A DNA stretch of 64,000 nt. Origin: Gymnorhina tibicen (taxonomy: Eukaryota; Chordata; Aves; Passeriformes; Artamidae). The translations under genes and the position numbers were made by a program. Shown here piece after piece: positions 13,291-24,158 of the stretch; the stretch's first letter is position 1; the number at the start of each line of letters is the position of its first letter. Under the pieces are notes generated by a model. The model was not told the origin of the DNA and searched no databases. It saw only the letters and a list, made by a program, of their open reading frames with translations. The stretch is from contig VXAZ01002116.1 in NCBI GenBank assembly GCA_013399875.1, positions 227,736-291,735 of the forward strand, read 5' to 3'.

Positions 13291-16200
13291 AGAAGGGTTT
13301 TGAACTGTAAAGTATCTCAGTGAATTAAAGATATAGGCTGCTAAAAGATGGTGTAAATAAAGACAGTCCAAAGCTCTGCCTTCTCAGAAGCGATGAGATC
13401 CATGGGCACAGGTAGGGAAGTGCTAAATGGGCAGGAGTTTGGAGGAAAGGTATTCTGGCGCGTGTAGTTAGTTTCAAAAGTGAACGTGAGGCAACATTAT
13501 CCTCCAGTTGCAGAGGGATGTGGAAAAATTGCCAGTGAGGATAGCAGTGTGAGCTCTAGGAGGAGGCACTGAGCCTGTGACAAAGCAGCTCAGGAGCTGT
13601 GTCACCAGCAGAGAAGTTGGGCACCAACTGGAAAAAGTCCACAAAGAAGCAAAGTGGGACGCAGCAAATAATGTCTGATGGTGAAAGACAGGGTTTTCCA
13701 GCCCAAAGAATGGGAGAATGAGAACAGAAGAAATGTTTTGCTGGTGCAGAACTGCTGTGGAGTAAGGGAATGGCAATTTGTAAATAGCAGTGAAGAAGTC
13801 TCTGCTTTTAAAATAGGAAATGCTTTCTGATGGTAGTGATGGTGAACTGCAGGAATAGGACGCCAATTTTTAAGAACTGGTAGACACATATCCCAGAAGT
13901 GACACTGGAGCAGCTGATTCTGCCTTAGAGCAGTGGTAAGAAGTTCATAACTTTTCAAATTCTTTTCAACTGTATCCTTCTACGAGTCTACAACAAAAGC
14001 ATTTTGTGCTGAGCAAACTGAAAGAGAGGAAAACCTGGCTTCAGACTTTTCCTGGTATGTCAGGTGGTACAGCTTTTCTCTCCACAGCAATAGGTGTCCT
14101 GGCTCATTTTCGAGGATGGTGGGGTGGAATGAAAGAAAAATATAAGAAACTTGTATTCTGGAAAGGAGTTTCTTCTGCAGTTAATTGTGGCTGCACTCTG
14201 ACATGGGATGAATGTTTGGAATCTCACCACTTCTAATTTGGCTTTGTCATGAGCTCTAAATGTCAGTGCTCCCGTTGGCTCTCATTTTTTTGTGTTGTTT
14301 GTCTGTTGATGAACGTAATACTAGACTTTGTAGTATGTAGCTTGTCTGAAGAAAGGTAGCTATCAAATTCAGCTTGCTTGGTTGGTTCAAGCTGCAGCTA
14401 GATTTGGCAAATAAGTTTCTGTGAGTCTGTTTCGTGGTAATATGAACTGTGCGATTCCTACAGAGGAAACGAAAAGCTAAGAATAGTGTTACTGAGAATG
14501 TGGCTTTGGTGGTTTTTCTCAGTAAAGAGGTAGGTGAGCAAGACGTGGCCTGTAAAAGGGAAGAAAAGATGCGTGGGTGGGTATATGGGAGAAATTTAAA
14601 ATTCCAGGTGAGATCTAGTGGTTTAGGCATATAGAAAGGTAGAGTGGATTGGCTAACTCTTAGTCCTCAAAGAAAACTTTGTACTTTAGCTGCAGCAGGA
14701 ATTAGTGTCTCAGATAACATTTTTTTGAGCTGCTCTCTTATATATGTTCTATAATTAAATTCTAAGAAGTTATAAAGGGCTATGTCAAATGCATTAAATA
14801 AGCATCTGAAATACGATGCTTCCAGCTTCCAAGCTTAGTGCAATTACTCTGGAGTTTTATGACAAAGAGTTTCAGACATTTTTTGTAGGACATAGAAACG
14901 TCCAGATGGAGAAAGACGTTTCAAGCATTTCCATTAAAATTGAAGAGTTCTATGAAATCAGGTTTATTTTCCTGGAATTTCACAAAGAAGAGGACAGTAG
15001 AATAGTTTAACATTTTTTGGATAAGATACTTTAATTATTTTACAATTTTCTGACAAACTCCTCAACCTTCCTCCAGCTGAGCACTGAATATTGCAGTAAA
15101 ATACATAATATTGGGATGTTTTGATTTTATTGATTCCAGAATGTTCATGACTGGAAAACAGATGATGGTGCAGAACCACTTATTCAAGAAGTGGTTACTT
15201 GAGCAGTGTGCTGCAGCCTGATGGGAGAGAGACAGGTCTTACACAGCTCTACTTGAAAGCTTCCTCACTTTGTGGCTTTTCCCCAAGAAGATCAAAGGGG
15301 AGAACCAAATTTGCCCTAGCAAGCCAGATTTTTAACCAGATAGTTAGAAACTAAGCCAAATGGTGTGAAGCTTCCTAAGGCGTCCACCAACTAGCTTCTT
15401 CCAAAGAATGAGATTCCACCTCCAGGTGCCCTTTTGCTCCTCTGGCACTGCTCTGGGTTATCCCCACTGCCTGCAATTGCTCATTGAATGTGATCAATAG
15501 GAGACTTCTACACGGCTCCCAAAAATATTTCGTCTTACACAGTATGGACCTCTGTTCTCACACACCTTAAGTGGCAGAGTCTGTGTGACTTTTCTCTGCT
15601 GCGTGCAGAGCTTAACACAGAGGAGCTGTGAGCTGTTTCTGCCACTGATGTTGCTCAGCAGGTTGCCATGCTCTGCTCAAAGAGCACTTCCCCAAAGAAG
15701 TGATGGGATTAGTGTGGGCTGCCAAACCTGAAAGAAAGAATCCCATAATAGAACAGGATTAGTTGACAGCTGTGGCATGTCATTTCCACCTCTTCTTCAT
15801 CAGTACTAACTGAACTATTTACTTGCAACCCCAAGCTCCTCCCTGAGGAGAATTCACCAAAAAGCTGGTACAGGAAAGCTGGTACACTGCTTAGTTGATT
15901 CACCACTTACAGAGAATCAGCTCCAGCCCACAGAATCCCGTAGAGAGGGACTGTGTGGAGCTGATGCAATTACTGTTTCATCACATCATGCATTTGAAGT
16001 GAGTGCATCTAAAGTCTAGAAGAAAATTACGTAATTCTCCTGCACCACTTTCCTTCTTTGGGGATTGCAGCTCCCATTTGCTGAAAAATGATTGCTGAAG
16101 ACAATTTAGTGAGACAAAACAGATCCCCTGTTTGCCTCCAAGCGGTGAGGTCAAATTTAAGTTGTACTATTGTTTTACATCCGCTGTGTTCCACTAAGCT

Positions 16201-17786
16201 TGCAGTTCTGTCGATCAAGCAACTGCAGTTGTCTGATCAATTACTTCTTCATAAGCTTGTGCTGTCCGTTATCCAAATCTGTGTTACTGTTAAGTTTAAT
16301 ACTGTTAATATCTTCCAATTTATTCCTCTCCAGATAAAGCAGAAATTTCCAGATGTCTTCATCTGCCTGCTGCCTCACAGGTTAAACATAGCACCTTGCT
16401 TCAGGGGAGGCTGGCAGATTTGGAAGCCAGCTCTTGGATAGCTTGTCCTGTCCTCTGAACAGGACTGAGAGTCGTAAGGTCACTTATTCCTCATGGGAAA
16501 GAACAGGGAAACTGTAGAGTGGGTCTGAAAATTGAAGCCTTGATATATAGGAATGCAAGAGAAAGGGCAGCTGACTGCAGGTTAGACTGTACATTCCCTT
16601 TGCAGCAGCACTTCCACCCTGGTATCCCAGATATTCAAACATGGGAGCTCAGACCCACACGCCCTGTGCTGCATGCCACAACCCTCTGACTGACTTATCA
16701 CTGCAGGCAAGAGGTCGGGCTTCTCTCTCTGGCAGCTAGAGCCAGAGCTAGAACCCAGTGAAATATTTTTCTTGAAAAAACATGGTGTGCGAAGTCTGTT
16801 TTCACTCACACAAATAATAATTGTTTGAAGCCCCTCAGCTTCACAGATGCTAAGCAGGAGAATGTCTGCACCTTTCCTGTGCCATGCCCTGTAGCCTTGG
16901 CACCATGTTTACTGCAAAGCACCCTGAAAGCTGGATCCCTCAACAGTAGGCCTTGTGCCAGGGTTTATTGTCTGCACACCAGGGTTTCCCTGCAAAGCCT
17001 GAAGCTTGGTATGCCTGTGTCTCACTGGGTTCCCTTGAGGTGCTGGAGGTCTGGTTTTCAGATCCTCTCCTGAACGAGGCAGAAACAAGACTTAAACCTC
17101 AGCCTGTTGCTTTTCTGGTAGTTTTTTTAAACAAAGGTTCAGACGGCAATATTGTGACTTCTTCTCTCAAAAATGTTGGCCTAATTTTCATTCTGATATG
17201 AAATGTTTGAGATGTTTTAATGGAATAGGATTTCTATCTAGCTGCCCAAGGGAGGTGGTCCATGGCATGTCTTTGTAGATCAGCTGTATGGTGTGAGAGA
17301 GCTATCAGGCCCTCAGAGAGCTCCCTATCAGTAGTTAATATTTCAGATAAAGATTATATCCTCCTCTCCGCTTGTTACAGTCCTGTTGTCTCTCTTTTTC
17401 AAGTAGAGATGATGTGGTCAGAAAAAGGTGTTGATTTCTCATGAGGCAGAGTAATTCTCTGTAGCCTCTGCTTCCTAAAATATACTTTTTTTTTCTTTCT
17501 TTCTCATTGGCTTCATATTCTCCCTTCTCTGCAGCTCCTAAAGACCTGAGCCTTATCTACCCATATGCGGGAAGATGAAAGCAGTCAGTGGTCATTTGGA
17601 AGGGAACCCTGTGGCCTGCAGTGCCCCTGCAACACTGTCTTCTGCAGAGACGTCAGTGAGCTTTCAAATATCAGATAATGATAAAGAGAAATGGGGTCAC
17701 AGCTCATATTGCCTTACATAGAACACATCAAGTTATCAAGTCATAATTCACAAGTGAAAATGTGTAATTAAACTTTGCGGTGCTTC
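13291..17786. other. No recognised gene or repeat
   Basis: Unique-looking sequence. Open frames are short (130 codons at most, antisense at 13474-13866) and show no domain I can name. A 47-bp segment at 16334-16380 is flanked by consensus-like splice signals, but nothing else supports it as an exon. Confidence 0.45.
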
Positions 17787-19100
17787 TGTGGTGGTTTGGG
17801 CCTGCGTTAATGGACAGTTGTTTGGAGCAATAGCGCTTCTCGAAATCTACATATTTAAACCGTGTGGAGGCGCGGGAATTCTCTCCTGCTTCTGGCTTTG
17901 GAACAGGTACCCGGGCTGCCCGCTCGGCCCGGCCGGGCCGGGCTGGGCTGGGCTGGGCCTGGCCGGGCCTGGCTGCCGGGCGGGGCGGGGCGGGGCCGGG
18001 CCACAGCCCCCAGCTCCGTGCGGGCCGGGATGGCTCCGCCGCCCTTCTCCGGTGCGGCCGATGGGCTGAGACTTTACACCGAGACTGCACCGAGACCGGC
18101 CCTGCCCGGCAAAGATCCTGTGACCGGCTGGGTTCGGGGCCCAGGCCCGGGTGACAGTGACTCCTTCAGCGCTCTAAGTTCCCCAGAAGAGATGAAACCT
18201 GCAGACATCAATCCTCTCCCAGCTCAGAGGAAAGGGAAAAGTAAAGACATGTGAATAAACACCATAATAGTGACACCAAAAGTCAGTGAAGAAGAAAGAG
18301 CTAAAACCCAGAAAGAGGAGATAGAGGAGATGCTTTAAATTTAAAGCTGAAATTCTTTTGTAAAGCTATGGTGATGGACTATGATACATCAGAGAACCCC
18401 TTGTAATTTTGTGATAAGCATGGGGGGATGGAGCGTTCAGATTAGCCATGGGCAAAGATGCCTGTGCTGAAATAAGTAAATGTTGAAGTAGCTGTGATCC
18501 ACTGAGAGGCCTGAACAGAGAGAGAGATAGTGATGAAGAGACCCTTGCTCCCAGGAAGAAGAAGAACCTCTCTTCCTGGAGATGAAGATGATCCCAGAAG
18601 TAGATGAAGAGAACCTTTGCTCTTGAATAGCTCATCCTTAAAATAGTACCCCATTTGCTAAGATGGAACCCTTGAAAACAGTTGTGGGGAAAACTGTTAA
18701 GTTGAGGGAAGGGACTTTTTTTCACATGCCAGCAGAAAACCAGCCCGGGCGGCTGTTGTGCTGAGACATTGGAAGCCATGAGAGAACTATTTCTTGTGGA
18801 GAAGCCCATAGCATGGGCAAAAGAGACTCCCCTCCCTAAGTGAACTGATGAAAGTCTATTATAGAAGTGGTAAACTGATTGAAGTAATCCCAAGTTTGTG
18901 TCTTTATGTTGTAGCTGGGAGGAGGGAGGAGGATGGGGGGAAGAGAAGTGTTCTGAAAGTTTATTCTAACCCTTATTATTCCTTTTCCTTTTAGTTCTGT
19001 TAATAAGCTTCTTTATATTCTTTAAAGTTTAGAGCCTGCTTCACATTTCCTCCTAATTCTTATCTCACAGAAGGTAAAAAATATGAACAAACCCACTACA
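17787..19100 (+). mobile_element. Endogenous retroviral LTR (ERVL-like), probably solo, with GC-rich core
   Basis: The unit begins TGTGGTGGTTTGGG and ends ACAAACCCACTACA. These ends are imperfect inverted repeats with the canonical TG...CA termini. The bases just outside are GCTTC on the left (17782-17786) and GCTCC on the right (19101-19105), a 4-of-5 match fitting a 5-bp target-site duplication. Internally there is a TATTTAAA motif near 17850, a very GC-rich CpG-containing block at about 17920-18060, AATAAA at 18254-18259, and near the 3' end the AATAAGCTTCTTTATATTC block followed by a TTCTTATCTCACAG segment, as in bird ERVL-type LTRs. No gag, pol or env sequence flanks it, so it is most likely a solo LTR left by recombination. 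It is long for an LTR (1,314 bp). Family assignment is from memory and needs a repeat-library search. Confidence 0.75.
17920..18060 (+). repeat. GC-rich, G-quadruplex-prone core of the LTR
   Basis: This block is a run of GGGCT, GGCC and GGGGC units with many CpGs, unlike the AT-leaning surroundings. GGGGCGGGGCGGGGCCGGG at about 17981-17999 carries four G-runs with one- or two-base loops, a textbook quadruplex-forming pattern. It probably serves, or once served, as the GC-box promoter region of the LTR. Because the block is nearly stop-free, it creates overlapping open frames in all three + frames (93 to 130 codons), which I regard as compositional. Confidence 0.75.
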
Positions 19101-22100
19101 GCTCCCTTTCTTGATTTGTCTTCACTGTTTTCCACAGTTTGATAAAGCACATTAGTAAAACAAATTCAATAGTGTCCCTTCTTGTTGTCTTATATATTTG
19201 TTAAGGTTCATGTAATGACAAACCTATGTCTTGGTTAGAAATGATATCCACTGGAAAGTACTTAAGCACACAATGGGAATTGTGGGAAAGGAATATGAAA
19301 GTCCTGAGTAATGAAAGTTTGGACTGAACTATGTTTCAGCTGCCAAGGAGGGAAAAAAAGCAAACCACCCAAGTTTGGGTGCTCTTTGTCTTTCCAGTGA
19401 AATGTAATAAAAAGGAAAATTTTACTTTGGAGATACCAAATGTATTACTTTCATCTAAAATGAAATATTAGAATTTTTATACTGTCAAAATACTTACATA
19501 GTTTAGTTAAAAATTATCACCTGCCTTTGCTTGGCTAACACTATTTTACCTGAACTATGAACAGATGAATTTTGGTCACCTCTGAAATGATTGATTTTGT
19601 TGCAGCTTAATTTGTAATCACCTGTCACACCCATGAATCTGTTTCTGTAGATTCTGAAACAAAAAAGGGTAGAAACAAAAAAGCAAGGGGCTGTCTATGG
19701 CAAGAGCCGTATTTACAATGATGTTGAAGTTCCATTGTAGAAATGATGCAAGAGACATAGATTTTCCTTTAAGCTAGATGAGGCTTTGGTGCTTGTGACA
19801 AAGCTTCCTCTTCATACCCAAGCTCAGTCTGTTACTGTCCAAACAGGAATGGACAGGGCTGAGTGCATCTGAAGCAAGAGGGAAAATTTTTGTGGCATAG
19901 ATCTGCACTGGATGTGAAGCAAACAATGACAGTAGCAGTCACATGTAAACTGTCTCTCTGTGAAAGTCACTCCAGCCACGTTGTGACCATGGGTTGAATC
20001 CACAAGGAAATTGTCATAAATTTCATTGAGCCTAAGAGTGGAGAAGAGTCAAAGCTAGAGCTGGAGTACAACTGAAGCTTGGTGCAGCTGCCCTTCCTCC
20101 CCAGTACACCTCTCAGCTCTGTTGTGTTGGCTGTGATGGGAGAACTTCCTTGTCATTTTGGGAGAAGTATCTCCTCTCCATCTTTGAGATCTGCAGAGAG
20201 GCCTACCATTTTCTCTCTTTAGTTGCATTTTGGCAACATGCAAAATCAACACATCCAATTTCTCAGTCTTTCTCCAGGGCAATCACTTAGTGCAGCAATG
20301 ACAAACTACGAGGTACCAGGTACCAATGCCATGACATCACTGCTCCATTGTCAGAAGAACACTCTTTGCCTAAAAAGTCCTGAAGATGAGCCTTAGTTGG
20401 CCAGAGTGCTGACTGCCAAAGGCAAGGCTGCAGAGAAACCTGTGCTCTAGTCTCTCCATGGTTTTTCATGAAGCAGAAGGATGGTTATATCTGTGGTAGC
20501 ATTTCAGATGCTTGCTTTTCTTCCTGAGCTGAGTCTGAGGCAGTTTTAGCCTCTGGAGGAGGATGTGGCACTGAGCATCACAGCTGACAGCATCCTGGGA
20601 GAGGTGAAGGATAAAAGATGGACTGTGAGATCATTTGATTTCTTTGGTTTCCCACAAAGGCCCTGTGACTGAAAGGAAATAGGTTCTATTTTCAATTCAG
20701 TTAACACCAGATACATCATTTTTAAAAATAGTAAACTGGCTTCTTGTTATCTGACCAGAGAAAGATGCTTTTTGAGCTTCACGTATAAGTGAAAACCAGC
20801 CGTCAGCTATAGCTCCTGCCTGAGGTATTGAGCTTTACAAGTGAGCATGAACACTGGGAACTCAGGCCACTCTGAAATGATAGTACCTCACTCATTTTGG
20901 CAGCCTGCCTTCCTTTTTCATCAGCTCTTGGGATTTCATTACAGCAGAAAACCTGTTGTGAAGAGATGGTGGATAAAGATTATGCCATGCAACTCAACGG
21001 TTCATCTTTTATTCAAGTATAGCCTTCTCTCTTCTTTTACAATGATTCCTCATATGTAAATAAGATTCATATTCCTGCATTTCCTTGAAACTTAGATATT
21101 ACTTCAGACTGTATCATAATTTTCTAATTTTGAGATGTTTCTTGCTGCAGAAGAAGGGCACAAAGCACCATTCAGTACTAGATCTGAAGTTGTTCAATGT
21201 CAATGTCAAAAATTTCAGTTTCTATGTGTTCAATCCTACCACTTCCTGTGTCCTCACTCCGTTTTCTAATTAGTCTCATCCCCTCATCCAAAGATATTAC
21301 TTAGATCTATTTCTACCAGACCAAGTCTTTTCCAACTTTCATGTGCAGATCTCTTTCTCAGCAGCCATTCAAAATCAGGCACAAGCTCTTCTTCCATACT
21401 CTTTGACTCCTGACTGTGGGAGCAGGTCTGAGCTACACTTTCATCATCTTTCCCTTTGTACAGATGACAAGAAAGAGAATACAGCATGAAGCAGGGCAGC
21501 TGCAGTGGCCTCTGTCAGCCAGAACAATACTAAAGCACTGGGTTTTGTCATTTCTCCAAGGGAGTATAGGCCTTGCTTCATGTACCACCAGACCTTTATC
21601 TCAGCGGGAAGAGAGCATTTCCCTCAGTGTGCTTGAGGCTGACTATAAGGTCTTTCGTAGTCTTTAAAAGAAGTTGCTCTTTAGAAATGTGTCAAGATCT
21701 ATGAACAGCTGGAAAAAATAACATTATCTCTTGCAAACTCTTTTTTTGCAGAATTCTAAAACCCCCGAAGGGCCCCATAGCTGTGCACTTTGCAGCAGTA
21801 ACTGCTGACAGGCTCCCAGCTCAGCCTTAACACAAGTGAGGCCTTCGCAGCCTCACCAAGCCAGTCAGCTTTGCTCATAAACAGGACTTCCATCAGGGCT
21901 GTGAGCAAAGTTATGTGCTGCCATTGACGTGTTGTTGGGAAATCCCTGGGAGCCTGGGAACCTGAGCAGTGCTTGATCCTCAGCTGTTAGTGTCCCAGGC
22001 ACGTGGGTTCCCCGTCCCAGCCTGGTCAGCTGCGGGAGGGTCTGCTCTGCTCATCACAGAGTAGTTGATTCCCACCAGCTTTTGGAGAGCCCCTGACAGG

Positions 22101-22177
22101 CAGCTGGCTGCCCTCTTCCCCTGGCCAAACCCTGTGCTAGTCAACAGCCATCCTGCTACTGAATGTTTCAAATATGC
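19101..22177. other. No recognised gene or repeat between the two LTRs
   Basis: About 3.1 kb separates the + strand LTR from the - strand LTR. I see no retroviral internal coding sequence here, and the two LTRs differ in sequence and orientation, so this is not a provirus. Open frames are all below 95 codons and unrecognised. Confidence 0.5.
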
Positions 22178-22940
22178 TGTCCCTGTTTGAGACAAAACTG
22201 AGAGGAAGGTCCAAATTTGAATGTCCGCTCTTAGAAGGCAGGTTACAGCCACCCCTCCCCCACCAGGTTTGTGAAAGAAATATTCCTCAGAGGAAAGTGA
22301 AAGGGAAAAAACCTATTTATTTAACAAACACATGGAAAAATAATAACGCTAAATAATAAAACCTCTCGCTGTGGAGAGAACCTGGTAAAAGTCAAAGTCC
22401 TTCTGTAGGTGTGGCTGTTCTCTCTCCGGAGCTGGGGTGGGGCCCCTCCAGGCCGAGGCGTGGGCCTCCAGGTGCTGGTGATCCAGACCAGAGCAGAGCA
22501 GTCCAAGGAAATTTCTTGCCTCAGCTAGCGAGCAGGCTAAACAGCAAAGAATTTTAGTTCTCTGTCTCTCTTCTGAGACAAAGCTGAAAAACCTCGAGAA
22601 AAAAGGAAGGATGCTTCCTCCGCTCTTTCCGCTGCAGAAGCACACAGAGGTGTTAGAGTAGCGTGACCTTGGAGCACAAAACTGCTTTGAAAAGTTCATC
22701 TGGCTTTTTTCTTCTTTGTCTTGCACCCAGTTTTAAAGGCACAGAAAGGCACAAGATTTCATGTCTGGGCGTAGAGCGGCGATAGGGGATAAAACAGCAT
22801 AAAGTAACCCCAAGACATATGCATGAATAATCCACTGAATTTCAGTATCCCATTATTTTCTCAAATTCTGTGTGGTTGCCATGGGTCATGGCTCTCCCAT
22901 GGGATGACACACTTCCACTTCACACCTGAGGAAAAGCTTG
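22178..22940 (-). mobile_element. Endogenous retroviral LTR, second family, minus strand
   Basis: Read on the - strand this has LTR architecture. There is a CTTTAAAA TATA-like box (complement of about 22732-22740), then a transcribed region with a CTCTCGCTGTGGAG... segment (plus-strand sense, near 22364), an AATAAA signal (complement of about 22315-22320), and a G-rich GGTGGGGGAGGGGTGG run before the terminus CAGGGACA. The + strand left edge is TGTCCCTGTTTGAGACAAA. The pentamer TATGC sits directly outside both proposed ends (22173-22177 and 22941-22945), which fits a 5-bp target-site duplication. The proposed 5' end does not begin with the expected TG, so that boundary is uncertain. No internal retroviral genes adjoin it, so it is probably a solo LTR. 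I recall closely similar LTRs from passerines but cannot name the family with certainty. Confidence 0.7.
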
Positions 22941-23767
22941 TATGCTGAAAGCTGGTCTGTTTTATTTTTGTTAGTGTTAGTGAGTTTAATAAAATCCCCT
23001 CTGCCCACAGACCTCGTTGCTTTATGTTCTTAGATCAATATACCCCACCTCTGCTAGCACCACCTTTGCCAAGATGGAGTAACTCTGTTGTTTGTGCTGT
23101 GGCTGAGAGCTCAGGCACATCAGTCTGCTGGGGTTATGGTTTTTCTGAAGCAGTCTTGAGGGAAACAGCTGATCTAGTGCTCAAAACACCTCTCCCCTTT
23201 CCTGGCTTTGGGAAAGTTCCCGTATTTCTGAGTCAAACAATCTGCATCCTTACCCCAGGGCTCATGCCACCAGATTTAGGTATTTGTTTGTTTTCCCTGA
23301 CGTGGCTCTCTACACTGGCAAGGAAGAGTGCTGTTTTTTCCCTGGTTTACCGCTGCTTTTGCTTCTTCTAGATGAAAAATCATCAGGTGACAACCTGCAG
23401 TTTGTTTTGTAATTCAGAGTATTTACATAGAAGCCAAACACAGGTGTTTCAGGTGGTTCCAATGGGTGCTCTGCCATTTCAAAACCATTTTCCTTTATTC
23501 CATTAGTCTGGGATAAGGGAGGTGAGCTACTGTGCTGAGGCAGAGCAGTTGGATATTGTGGTTAAACCACTCCTCCTCTGAAGACTGTCCAACTGCACAG
23601 AACCATGTCATGTTGGTATTGCTAAGCTAGGTACAGCAGGCTGAAAAAAAGAAGTGAATTTTATATTTATGGTTCATGTGTATTTTCTAGTAAAACTACT
23701 TGTAGAGAAAAGACTAATTACCTGGGTCTCAGTCTGCTGAGATTTTCCAGTCACCATAGTCATAAAT
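22941..23767. other. No recognised gene or repeat
   Basis: Unique-looking sequence between the - strand LTR and the CR1 tail. The 115-codon frame on the + strand (23024-23371) has no recognisable domain. Confidence 0.5.
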
Positions 23768-24158
23768 TCACAGAATGGTGTGGGTTGGAAGGGACCTTGA
23801 AAATCTGAGCCCCCTGCCATGGGCAGGGACACCTTCCACTAGAACAGGTTGCTCAGGGCCCCATCAAACCTAATCTTGAGCACTTCCTGGGATGGGATAC
23901 CCACAACTTTTTTGGGTAGCCTGTTCTAGTATCTCACCACCCTCACAGTAAAGAATTTCTTCCTAATATCTAACCTAAACCTGCCCTCTTTCAGTTTGAA
24001 GCTATTCCCCCTGTCCTGTTACTGCATGCCATTGTAAAAGTCCCTCTCTGTCTTTCTTGTAGGCTCCCTTCAGGTAGTACAAGGTGCTATAAAGGTCTCT
24101 CTGTAGCCTATTCCTCTCCAGGCTGAACAACCCCAACTCTCTAAGCCTGTCTTCACAA
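23768..24158 (-). mobile_element. CR1 LINE 3' end, minus strand
   Basis: The + strand reads TCACAGAATGGTGTGGGTTGG and then GAAGGGACCTTGAAAATC, the reverse complement of a CR1 3' terminus. It continues through the complement of the GGTGTCCCTGCCCATGGCAG block, the AAGAAATTCTTTACTGTGAG block, and the upstream segment complementary to GGAGAGGAATAGGCTACAG. The copy holds only the last 390 bp or so, the 3' UTR and the very end of ORF2, and is strongly 5'-truncated. Substitutions are scattered but the element aligns throughout, suggesting moderate age. Confidence 0.95.

Noticed and set aside
16334..16380. 47-bp segment with acceptor-like and donor-like flanks
   Set aside because: The splice signals look good (CTCTCCAG before, CACAG/GTTAAA after), but the peptide is unrecognised and such pairs occur by chance in a sequence of this length.
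17787..22940. A provirus bounded by the two LTRs
   Set aside because: The two LTRs are unrelated in sequence, lie in opposite orientations and have no retroviral genes between them.
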